NCBI RefSeq assembly: GCF_047495875.1
Contig: NC_092466.1
Span: 15,372,561 to 15,436,560, forward strand
DNA: 64,000 nucleotides
Direction of reading: 5' to 3'
Source of the DNA: Pithys albifrons albifrons
Lineage: Eukaryota; Chordata; Aves; Passeriformes; Thamnophilidae
The notes beneath the pieces are model-generated. The model saw only the letters and a program-made list of their open reading frames with translations, made no database searches and had not been told where the DNA came from. Shown here piece after piece: positions 36,501 to 47,034 of the stretch; the first letter of the stretch is position 1, and the number at the start of each line of letters is the position of its first letter. The position numbers and the translations under genes were made by a program.

Positions 36501-38988
36501 CAGAACTTGGCTGTGGAGGGTGCCGCAGGGTGATACTCAGGGGCTGCATCGCCAAACATGAACTCGCTGCCCCTCAGGACAGAGCACACACCGTACTGTG
36601 CTGCCTTTCGCACCTGGGGGAAGAATAACCTAAGTGAGTAGAGGCTATGGACCTGGAAGGCACAGCCAGCCCCAGAAACAAGACCCAAAGGCAGCATCAG
36701 CACCTGCCAGGGGCACCAGGCTCTCACCTTGGGCTTGGTATGAACACAGAAACTCAGCAAGCCATGATAGACCTGGAGGGTGACAGGGTAGCTCCAGGCT
36801 GCCAAGTCCTGCTTTCTCAACAACGTAGCAAGGCAAGAGAGGACCTGTGACAAGGGAGCAGCAGGGGCATTAGCATCATCCCACAGAAAAACCCCTGCTC
36901 ACTGCAGGCAGAGCACCCAGCATCCCCTGGGCAGAGCTGACCACCCCCTGGCTACTCACCCATCGCAGGGCAGATGTGGAGCTGCTACAGGCCTGTGAGG
37001 ACACAATACTCATGAAAGCTTTTGAAGCATCTGAGAACTTTTTAATAAGAACAGGATTTGGGACCCTGTCAGGAGAAGGGCGCATGTCAGTGGGGTAAGT
37101 AGCAGGCAGCTGGTGGCAGTCACACAGGAAACTGCATCACCAGCTTGTCCCTGTTGGGTCCTTTCCCCAGCCTGAGGAGGGAGGACAGTACCAGCCCCTC
37201 TTCCATGATGGGCTCTGTAGCTCTGCCCATTCCTTCATCAGTCACTCACCTTTTTAGTACAAGATTAAGTAAGTAGGCGACAGCAGACAGTGACTCGGGG
37301 GACTCCACTGCTTCCAGCGTGGTCATCTGGGAACAGAGGACAGTTCAGCAAGACGGACTGATAATTTACACTGGGCCAACCCTTCACCAGGCCTTGGGAT
37401 GGGGCAGAGAAACCAGGAGCAGCATAATCTCTACTGAAGAAAGACACTGGGGCCTTGGCTACAAGCACAGACCCTTCCTCCACCAACCCTCCCGAGAGCC
37501 CACCCATGCTGCCAATAGCAGCTCTCCTCGTGCCTCCTCCCTACGGCCATCACTCACCAGTGCAGCAAAGTACTCAGTCTCACTCTCCTTGCCCCCCTGC
37601 GAGCGGATCACCTCTGTCACAGCTGCCAGCACTGCACAGATCTACAAGGAGCAACCACAGAGGGTCAGCACTCCTCGGCCTCACACCCAGGGGTGCCAAC
37701 CCCACCAGACATTGCCCTTCCCTGGCCCTGCTCCTGCCCCTACCTCTTTGTGAGCAGCAGAGTTAGACTCCCAGAAGCGCTGCACCTTGCTAAAAGTGAC
37801 GTTGGTGCAGTCGCTCAAGCCACTCAGAAAGGTGCCAGAGGATTTCTCCGTGGCGGCCTCGGCAGCCTCATCCTGCTCCATGTGGAGCTGAGCGCTGTCA
37901 CTCGCCCGCCCCAGGCGCAGGGACCCCGACTGCAGCTCATTGTGCAGCTTCACTGCATCCACCGTCAAACTGCTTTTCTCTGTGGGGGTGAGAGACATGT
38001 CAGAACTGCAAAGTCACATTGCTCCACCACTCACCCCAAAACCCTCCATGCTCCCCTCTGCTCCCAGCCAGACTGGCTCGGCTGGAACTCATGTCCAGCA
38101 TGTGGGACACTGTTGCTGCTTTGCCCCAGTGGGAGAAAGCACATTAATAACTTGAAAGAGCTCTTCATCTCTGTGAAAACAAACCAGAGCATGGTCCAGC
38201 CATCACCTCTGATGTAGGAGAGCCTTATGTCTACACAAACATGTCTTAGTGTGCCAAGGCTTTAACAGTGAGATAGTTCTTGTACTCTACAACCAGACAT
38301 TGAGGGCACACACTGCATGTCCCTCTGAGTCCCAGACATCAGCCCGCAGCCAGGTGCAAGAGGACAGTGCACGCTGCAAGTCCTGTTTCTTCATCTGCAA
38401 GAGAAAGACCTCTTTGGCCAGCAGCAGCCAGGACTCTCGCAGTGCCTGGCAGACTTTAGTTTACTTTCCCCATCACTCAGTAGGAGTTTCTGCCACGTTC
38501 CTCGCGGCACCGGACATCACAGCAGGATTTACAGGTGTGGCTACGGGCTTTTAGGAGTCTTGTAAGGTGACAAGCACTGCAGCGTGCGGTGCCCTGTTCC
38601 GCTCCTCAGGCCCGGTACCACGGTGATGGTAACGAGGACACATTCGAGTCCTCCTCCCCGGTTTGCTGCCTCCGCCTGCCCCGGGACTGTCAGCGCCTCC
38701 GGGCCCTCCAGCCCTCGCCCCAGCTCCCGGAGGACCCCAAGGCTCGCCCCGCAGACCGCCGGGCCCCTGCACCCCACCGGGAAGAGCTGGGCACAGGTCG
38801 GCCGCTGGCCGCCTCAGAGCCCTGCCACCCTGCCCGCCCCTTTCCTCACCCGCGGGCCGGCTGCAGAAGCGGCTGCGGGCGGCCAGGCGGTGCTGGCGGG
38901 TCTCGGGGTTGCAGTCGCTGCTGTGGCCCTTCCGCCACCGCTTCAGCTTGGCCGCCGCTCCCGAGCGGAGCCGCCCGCTCCGCGCCAT
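27551..38988 (-). CDS. RRP12: RRP12-like ribosome biogenesis HEAT-repeat protein (34 coding exons)
   Basis: Nuclear factor for maturation and export of pre-ribosomal particles. Exons (minus strand): 38988-38850, 37979-37744, 37641-37558, 37326-37250, 37065-36960, 36844-36728, 36613-36475, 36172-36045, 35754-35656, 35578-35487, 35409-35298, 35142-35045, 34905-34791, 34539-34397, 34206-34085, 33954-33890, 33779-33617, 33533-33379, 33014-32947, 32756-32663, 32458-32300, 32175-32095, 32012-31907, 31769-31662, 31566-31409, 31052-30961, 30869-30711, 30534-30362, 30224-30108, 29778-29729, 29462-29384, 28371-28304, 27924-27842, 27653-27551. The 3888 coding bases give 1295 aa (human 1297 as I recall) with every phase matching. 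The N-terminus reads [22 protein letters not shown]-like helices fill most of the protein. An acidic run ([15 protein letters not shown], about residue 1080) and a Lys/Arg-rich tail ending [10 protein letters not shown] suggest nucleolar RNA binding. An in-frame upstream ATG at 39054 could add 22 residues. Confidence 0.97.
28505..29295 (+). mobile_element. CR1 LINE fragment (3' part), antisense in an RRP12 intron
   Basis: About 0.8 kb resembles the 3' part of chicken-type CR1. It contains GAGAAGGACCTGGAGGTCCT and GGTGGACAACAAGCTGTCCA near 28650, a TATGAGGAAAGGCTGAGAGA segment near 28900, and ends in the CR1 landmarks GGTTGGACTGGATGA and CATTCTGTGAT near 29290. The reading frame is degraded, so it is a dead, 5'-truncated copy. 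It lies between the RRP12 exons at 28304-28371 and 29384-29462, opposite to the gene. The left boundary is approximate. Confidence 0.92.
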
Positions 38989-39002
38989 GCTGGGCCCAAC
39001 TC

Positions 39003-39008
39003 CACGTG
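39003..39008. promoter_or_regulatory. CACGTG E-box next to the RRP12 start
   Basis: A canonical MYC/MAX or USF E-box 15 bases upstream of the RRP12 ATG. It falls between the annotated start and an in-frame upstream ATG at 39054. Ribosome-biogenesis genes are common MYC targets. Confidence 0.5.
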
Positions 39009-39262
39009 CGGCCCCGCCGCGCCCGCCTTTTCCGCTTCCGGTGCCTGCCGCCATCTTGAGTTAGGGCGGCCCTCAGGGCAGTTAGGGCGGTGTCAGGGCT
39101 GAGGTGGGAGACCCGCGGGGTGCGGCGGGAGTCGCCGGCAGGAGCCTGTCAGACACCGCCGTGCCGGGGCCGCGCCCCTGTGGAACCGGCCAGAGCGAGC
39201 CCGTAGCCATGGGCGAGCGACGGCGACCCGTTACGCATTACTGAGCGTGAATTGCGTCCCGG

Positions 39263-39270
39263 TGACGTCA
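39263..39270. promoter_or_regulatory. Palindromic cAMP response element
   Basis: A perfect TGACGTCA, the full CREB/ATF consensus, in the middle of the shared RRP12/PGAM1 promoter. Being palindromic it can serve both genes. Confidence 0.6.
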
Positions 39271-39340
39271 CACCCTGAAGGTCGCGCCGCCCTTCGCAGC
39301 CGCGCCATGCGCTACGTGCGCCTCCTCCCGGCGGCCGCTC

Positions 39341-39351
39341 TGCGCATGCGC
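39341..39351. promoter_or_regulatory. NRF1 site
   Basis: TGCGCATGCGC matches the palindromic NRF1 consensus exactly. It lies 122 bases upstream of the PGAM1 ATG, next to GC boxes at 39390-39404. Confidence 0.6.
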
Positions 39352-39472
39352 CGCTGTCCCCCACCCGCCTCCCTCCTCCGCCGGCGCGCGGGGCGGGGCG
39401 GGGCCGCGCGGGGGCGTCAGTCGCGCGTGGCAGCGGCGTGAGGAGGAGCGCGCGCCGGTCCCTCAGCCCACC

Positions 39473-41199
<1,727 letters not shown>

Positions 41200-42000
41200 G
41201 GGCAGTCAGCAGACCAGCATGTAGTAGAGCCCCCTGCCATCCCCTACCCCTCTGTTCACATCCCCCACAGTTGTAGGAACTTGGAGCTGCAGAGCTGGAG
41301 CTACTCCCCAGGATTAGGCCCATTCCCTCCAACTAGGCTCCCCTCTGCAGACAGCCTGGGGGCCCCAGGGTGAGGGCTGTGTGTGCAGGAGTCTGGTGTG
41401 AAAGGAAGCCCTGGCTCTGCCAGGCAGCAGCCACACACCTCTCCACACTGAGGTTCCAGCCCTCAGACCTCATCTGCAGGGGGACAGGCTGAGTGATCCC
41501 TCACCAATTCAGGCTCCTCTGCTTTGCTTCCCCGACAGCTCTTGTCACCCAGTTACTGTAGTTTTGTCACTTGATTTAGTGCTCTTGGGAGCAGTGAGGT
41601 GAGTGCAGTGCTGACAGTGACCAAGGTGGGTACCCTGTTCCCCTCGTGGGTGCATGGCCCAGGGACCTGGGATGCCACTGGAAGGGGATGTACAGCACCC
41701 TAGACTGGTACTTGCAACTCTGGGCCCAGTTCTGCCAGCCCCTGCTTTAACTTATTTCCTTCAGACAAGGGTGAGAGAGGGAGCCTGTTGCCTGGAGGTC
41801 CGTGTCTGCCACATACTTCCCCCAGCTGACATCCACCTTAGTCCTGCTGGTGAAGCAGGTGCCGTTGTGTCCCATCCCACACAGATGTGTACATGGTCTG
41901 TCACTGTGGCCTCCCCCTCTACCAGCGCTGTGAGCTTGGGCTTGCACGGGGTCAGTGTTACTGTCCAACCATAGCAGCTGTCTTGTTCCAGTTCAATAAA
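41200..42000 (+). promoter_or_regulatory. PGAM1: PGAM1 3' UTR with AATAAA at 41995-42000
   Basis: About 0.8 kb follows the TGA at 41197-41199 before the first canonical AATAAA. No coding potential is seen. The length is reasonable for this gene. Confidence 0.75.
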
Positions 42001-42571
42001 GGAGTAATGCGCAATAACGAGGTGTCGGTGCATCTGTGGTCTGTGTGGGGCTCCATGGTCCTGGCACACATAAGGCAGCAGTCACTGCTGGATGCAGATG
42101 GTGCTGCAGAAGCTGTGCTGGCCTTGGGGAGCAAAGCACAGCTCTGCAGTGACACCCTGCCCTGCAGTGGTTTTCAGGCCCTGGGTGTGGTGCACTCATC
42201 CCCTCAGTAGGGCAGAGCAGGTGTGGCCCAGGGAGATGTGGCACCCAGCCACAGAATGCCCTGGTTATCAGTGTGCTGAGACAGGCTGTGCTCCAGGCTT
42301 TACTCTGGTGTGGGGAAACCAACCTGGCAAGGCAGATGCCTGGAACCAGTGCAGCCCAGCCACAAAATGGGGCTCTGTGCTGCTGGCCTCACTGTGGTGA
42401 AGGTGCGGGGTTGCTCTCCTTCCCCACCAGTGAACATATGCTGCTTTGTGGCTGTGGTGCTGCAGAAGCTGTTCCCTCAACAGGTCTGCTGCAGGAGCCA
42501 GAGCACTGTGCCACAGGCAACCCCAGCCCCCCCCAGCTGTAATGAGCCAAGCACGGAGCTCTCAAAAAATA
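42001..42571. other. Intergenic spacer between the PGAM1 and EXOSC1 3' ends
   Basis: About 570 bases separate the two convergent poly(A) signals. No gene is seen. A 17-base string, GGTGCTGCAGAAGCTGT, occurs at 42100-42116 and again at 42456-42472; the flanks differ, so a duplication is not established. Confidence 0.6.
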
Positions 42572-42577
42572 TTTATT
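42572..42577 (-). promoter_or_regulatory. EXOSC1: EXOSC1 polyadenylation signal
   Basis: A canonical AATAAA on the minus strand 112 bases beyond the EXOSC1 stop codon (42689-42691). Confidence 0.8.
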
Positions 42578-42688
42578 ATCCCAAAATACAAAACCCATCC
42601 TGCCAGTGAGGGCCTGGCTGGATGTGTGAAGGAGGTGGGAGCCCGGGGGGCTGCTCTGGCCCCACAGACACCCAGTCCTGCCAGGGTG

Positions 42689-44714
42689 CTACGTCTGCAG
42701 GAACTGGGGCTGCACCCGTGCCACCTTACGGAACTCCTTGGTGTGTGTCCGCGGGCACTGCATCTCACACCAGCTGATGGGCACCATCTGCACACCTAGG
42801 GACACCACATGTCAGGGGTTCTACTTCCCAAAATTGTGTTACTCCATGTGGAGAGGGAAGCAGCCCAGCAGGTGCCCCTCAGGCAGGGATGAGGTAGAAC
42901 TGTCACCACAGGCGCCCTGCCTGTCCCCATCACATCCCTACCTGCCTCACTGCGTGCCACCACCACACCCAGCTCATTCTCCGCCGTGCTCAGCAGGTAG
43001 TTGGACTGTGCATCACCCAGGGAGATCTGATCAGACAAGGGTTAAGGGAAACACTTCCCCAGGGAGGCTCAAGCCAACCTGCTGTCCCTGAGGGGAAAGG
43101 ATATAACTTTGGCCAGGACGATGTCACTGGGGCGGAAGCTCTTGTACACTTCTACCTGCAGGAGAGAGCAGGTGACACCACACAGTGCAGGGGCACCATC
43201 AGCAGGGGGTACAGGGGCCCCCACCAGCAGAAAGCAGGGACAGCTGTGGTGGAACAGTCACTGGCAGTGCCTCACTGACCTTATCCTTCTCTGTGGCTCG
43301 GATATCTTCTCTCCTGAAAAAGGAGACGGAGGTATCTGAGTCCCAGTGAGCAAAGGCAACTCGGCAGCCTGTGGCAGGAGCTGCCAGGACCTGCTGGACA
43401 CCTGCCCAGTGCTTGGGGCAGAGCTCCAGCCAGGGCAGTCAGCTGCACTACCCACACAGCCTTTCTCCCTGCTGGAGAGCAGGGGATCCCAGCCTCCTCC
43501 CTACCGTATGGTCCCGCGGAAGGTGGATTTCAGTGGCGTGGAGCCGACATACAGGATGTGCACCTTGGCAAAGCGAGAGTTAATGCTGCAGACCTGCCCG
43601 TTAAAAAGGGGAATCAGTGCCAGCACCCTGGTCCAGGCAGGGAAAGGGCAGGGAGCAGGCAGGATAGGGCTGCATGGGGAGCTCAGGTCTCACTCGACCT
43701 CCTCTGCCCTCTGCTCCAGGCAGCGGAGGGACACCTGGCAGCACTCAGATGAGGAAGATGATACTTGAGCAACTCAAGGCACGCAAATAAAGGCCGAAAC
43801 CTACTGTGATCCCAATCCCTCTCCCCCCATCAGGAATGTAAGGAAACTAATCCCTCATCTGCGCCACCCTTTCTCAGAGCTGCCCCAGGCACTGACCTGC
43901 GCACTCTCTACCCCAGAAAAGAATTCTTGAAGGCCGAGAAAAGAAAAACCTCCCTTCAGACCTCAACCTCAGGGCAGTTGTCCCCATGCCAATACCCATG
44001 TTCTTTTAGGAGTGAGGAACCCAAGAGAGACCCTGGGCTGCCTCTGTCCTTCTGTGAGTTGTACAGAGGGGACAAACGATCCCAGTGGCTCCTCATCCCA
44101 CCCCATCCGTGTGCAAAACAAAGCTCAGCACGAGGCACAGTGAGCCAAGGCAGTCTGTGATCGCAGCGCGCCAGTGCCCCACCTTGCATGTCACCACGGC
44201 CCCCACGTTGGGCAGGAGCTGGGACTCGCTGTCTCTCACCACCGACAGCACGGGGAGCTGCGGAGCAAGACATGAAGGTCAGGATCCCCGTCCGAACCCC
44301 CCGGAGCCTCGTCCGCAGCGAGGCGGTGCCGCCCGGGCGCACGGCAGTCAGGCGCTCACCTCGCCGTCCTCGCTCCTCCGCTCCAGGCAGCCGGCCAGCG
44401 ACGAGAAAATGAAGCCGTGCCGGGTGTAGGTCCCGCTGCCAGCCGTGGCCTCCTCGGCGCTGCACAGCCGCTCACCTGCGAGACGGGAGCTCAGAGGCTG
44501 CCGGGGCGTCCCGCTCTCGCTGCACGGTCCGGGCCCGCACCGCCCCGGACACAGCGCCGGCTCCCGGCCGGCCCAATGCAGGACATCCCCGGGGCAACCC
44601 CTCCGCAGTGCCCCCGCCCGTACGCCTCGCCTGGGCCGCCGCGTCCCCTTCCGGGCAGCCCCGCCAGCGGGAGCCGCACTCACCTGGGACGCAGTACCGC
44701 GCAGGGGGCGCCAT
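42689..44714 (-). CDS. EXOSC1: RNA exosome component Csl4 (8 coding exons)
   Basis: Non-catalytic cap subunit of the RNA exosome, which degrades and trims RNA 3' to 5' in nucleus and cytoplasm. Exons (minus strand): 44714-44684, 44475-44360, 44257-44183, 43593-43505, 43313-43280, 43155-43105, 43026-42942, 42795-42689. They give 195 aa, the human length. The N-terminal Csl4 region starts MAPPARYCVPGERLC and includes GSGTYTRHGFIFSSLAG. An S1-type RNA-binding domain (about residues 65-150) includes VGAVVTCKVCSINSRFAKVH and SFRPSDIVLAKVISLGDAQ. The C-terminal part includes VPISWCEMQCPRTHT, with the two cysteines of the degenerate zinc-ribbon. The intron between the 43105-43155 and 42942-43026 exons is a probable U12-type AT-AG intron. 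Head-to-head with ZDHHC16. Confidence 0.97.
43027..43104 (-). other. EXOSC1: Probable U12-type AT-AG intron of EXOSC1
   Basis: The exon ends AAAGTT and the intron begins ATATCCTTTCC, a perfect match to the minor-spliceosome 5' site ATATCCTTT. TTCCCTTAAC (43041-43050) matches the U12 branch-site consensus except for one extra C. It lies about 15 bases before the 3' end GATCAG. The intron is only 78 bases long. No GT-AG alternative keeps the conserved AKV-ISLGDAQ junction in frame. Confidence 0.85.
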
Positions 44715-44930
44715 CTTCGCTGCCGCCAGGGCGTCCCCAGAAAGCCCTCACCTTATTGGTCCCCACGGCAATACCGCACTGTAAGCGGCGCTTTTAGTGG
44801 CTCTCTCCTACCCCGGCGCGCTGCCTGCTGGGGGCTGTAGTCTCGTTGCGGCAGCGGGAGCTCCCGGCATACCGTGCGCGGGCGCTGCCCGTGGGCCGGC
44901 GGGGCCCGGGCATGGAGGCGGCGGGCGCAG
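44715..44930. promoter_or_regulatory. Bidirectional CpG-island promoter of EXOSC1 and ZDHHC16
   Basis: GC-rich, TATA-less DNA directly upstream of the EXOSC1 ATG. Visible are a YY1-like GCGCCATCTTCG over the EXOSC1 start (44709-44720), a CCAAT box on the minus strand (ATTGG at 44755-44759) and a ZNF143-like TGCTGGGGGCTGTAGT at 44827-44842. A plausible untranslated first exon of ZDHHC16 ends at 44930 (GCGCAG then GTCGGC). The CpG-rich region continues to about 45350. Start sites are inferred. Confidence 0.55.
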
Positions 44931-47018
44931 GTCGGCGGGGCCGGGCAGGGCTGGCAGGGCCCTGCCAGGGGCTGCGGGTGCCACGGGGCTGGGCGGGCTG
45001 AGAGGAGGGATTCTGTGGGGCGAGTAGTGAGGGGCGCGGTGGGGGATGCTGCGGGTGCTGCGGGGCAGGAGGTGCTTGTGCGGTCCTGGGGGGCAGTGGG
45101 GAGCTGTTGCCCCGGGGTGCGGTTGGGATGGGATGCAGTGGGGGGGATGCTGCGGGCCCGGAGGTGCTGCGGCGCGAGGGGTCCCGGGTGATGCGGCGGG
45201 GCTGAGGGATGCCTGCTGTCGACGTAGGCAGCCTTGGAGAACGGGGCGGAGTGCCTCGGTGCTGCGGGGCTGGGACTGCCGGACCGGGGGGAGCCACCGG
45301 AGGGTGCCACAGAGCTGTGTCTGTGCACCTGGACCCGCAGGAGCCAGCGCCCCGTCTGCGCTTGGGGTGGGGCCCAAGCCACACTTCCCCACCCCTGGGC
45401 TGTGATGTTGCCAGTGGTCTTGGCTGTGCTGGTGGTGGCTGTCCCATCCCCATGGGCTCGGTGCCCCGCTGGGATGCGCGGAAGGCCATGGGCAGGGCGA
45501 GGGCTGGATCCCAGTGCCTGACTGGGCAAGGGAAGGTGCGTAATGGCTCTGCTGGAGCCTCCTCTCTGTGGCTGTGCTGTCTGCAGGCAGGTGTCTGGGG
45601 ACAGAGTTGGGTCCTGCCCTGGGGCAGAATGGCCGCCTCACCTATAGCCCCACTCCCTGCTCCCGGCTGTTTTAGGTGAGGAAGCCTCTCCGGGGGGTAG
45701 GGATGTGCTGTGTTTTTGGAGGGGAGAGCTGACTTTATTGCTTGCTGTTGGCTACAGCATTTTGTCTCTTACCACACTGACTACACGGAGACATGTGCCA
45801 CCCAAAGGCTACAGGGCAAGAAGTTGTTGCTCCACTTTGTGCGTGATGAGTTTTGGGAAAAAGTTCTTGGCAGACTCAAAGGGAAACATGGAGAAGTGTA
45901 TGACACTGGGATTTGTATGTATCCCACCTTTCCCTTACCAGGAAACAGAAAGTATGAGCAGGAGCCATGCTTAGACCTGGGGTGGGCTGCTGGGTCTGGG
46001 GTCCTCATGTTCAGCAGCTCCCAACCTTGGGGTCAGCCCCACACTCCTCGGGAAGGGCAGAGGAGATCTCTGGATCCTTTGAGCAGCCCATCTGGATGCT
46101 GCAGCTCCTGCCCTTACCCTCCCTGCTGCTCACCAAGGGCTGTACTGCACAGCAGTGCAGAGAGCTGATCCCTGCTAGAGGGACTGAGCTCTGGCACCAC
46201 TTCCTGGCACTGCTCCAAAGTGAGCGCTTGGCCCAGGCTCAGAACGTGCCCTGGCAGGACCCTGGGGCAGCCTCACTGCTTAATATTGATGGTACTGCCC
46301 GTACAGAGGCCTGGGGGCCCCAGCCCTGCAGATCATTTTCCCAGATCGGGTTCCTCATCGCTCCCAGCAGAGCTCTTAGTCAGGACAGGGGCTCAGCAGC
46401 CATGGGAGCCCCAGGCCACTCCTTCACTGGTGCATGGCATTGTCCAAGGATGCAGGCAAGGAGAAGGAGGAAATGCGGGGACTCTCAGAATGGGGCTGTG
46501 AGGTTGAGAAGGACACAGAGTGGTCTCTGTAGCTTGGTCCAGAGGCTGAGGTGAAGGGAAGTAGCATCCTACTTTTTGGGGTTAAGGAGGGACTAGGGGA
46601 GGAGGGGTAATCCTGTACTGGCTCTTCCATGTATACCTTGTAGGGGTTTCCCTGTTCCTGAACCTATTGGGAAGTGCTGGATTCATCCCTGGAGCAGGCC
46701 CAGTATCCTGGATGCTCATGCCTTCTCTGGTTTCCTCTGAGTCAGACTCTGTGTCACTGCCCCGGCCCCCTCCCCGCTGGGAAAGACGAGATGGGACCAG
46801 AGAGCACCTGAGCCCAGATGCTGCTGGGCCTGTGCCCCCCACTTCGCACAGAGAGACATCCTGGTGACAGCAGCCTCACAGCCTCCAGGAGCCTGAGCTC
46901 AGCACCCTTGCCAGTTCAGGGACCTGCACAACTGGCATCAGCACATCTGGGAGGGGAGACCCTTTCCAAGGGACAGCCAGGCAGCAGGGTGGCCCACACC
47001 GAGCTCCTGTCCCCCTAG
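44931..47018 (+). other. ZDHHC16: Probable first intron of ZDHHC16
   Basis: The first coding exon of ZDHHC16 opens with a splice acceptor (CCCCCTAG then GCGTGG at 47019), so the 5' UTR must be split and this stretch is mostly intron. The first 0.4 kb belongs to the CpG island. An open frame of unknown meaning runs from 45710 to 46168. No repeat or RNA gene was recognised. Further 5' UTR exons could be hidden here. Confidence 0.55.
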
Positions 47019-47034
47019 GCGTGGTGTGGCAGGG

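Larger units (their letters stand above)
38989..39472. promoter_or_regulatory. Bidirectional CpG-island promoter of RRP12 and PGAM1
   Basis: Only 484 bases separate the RRP12 ATG (38988, minus) from the PGAM1 ATG (39473, plus). No TATA box is seen on either side. Visible motifs, from the RRP12 side, are a CACGTG E-box (39003-39008), an ETS-type CTTCCGG (39035-39041), a YY1-type GCCGCCATCTTG (39047-39058), a palindromic CRE TGACGTCA (39263-39270), an NRF1 site TGCGCATGCGC (39341-39351) and two overlapping GC boxes (39390-39404). MYC-type E-box and NRF1 input would suit a ribosome factor and a glycolytic enzyme. Binding is inferred from motif identity only. Confidence 0.75.

Noticed and set aside
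42100..42472. Repeated 17-mer in the PGAM1-EXOSC1 spacer as a tandem duplication
   Set aside because: The flanking bases differ at both copies and the string is made of common CTG/CAG-type words.
44753..45641. Three overlapping minus-strand frames of 231-277 codons upstream of EXOSC1
   Set aside because: All three run through the same GC-rich island in different frames, and are Pro/Ala/Arg-rich. They are composition artefacts of the bidirectional promoter.
47026..47034. A start three codons upstream of the ZDHHC16 ATG
   Set aside because: The codon at 47026 is GTG, not ATG. The ATG at 47035 matches the human N-terminus.
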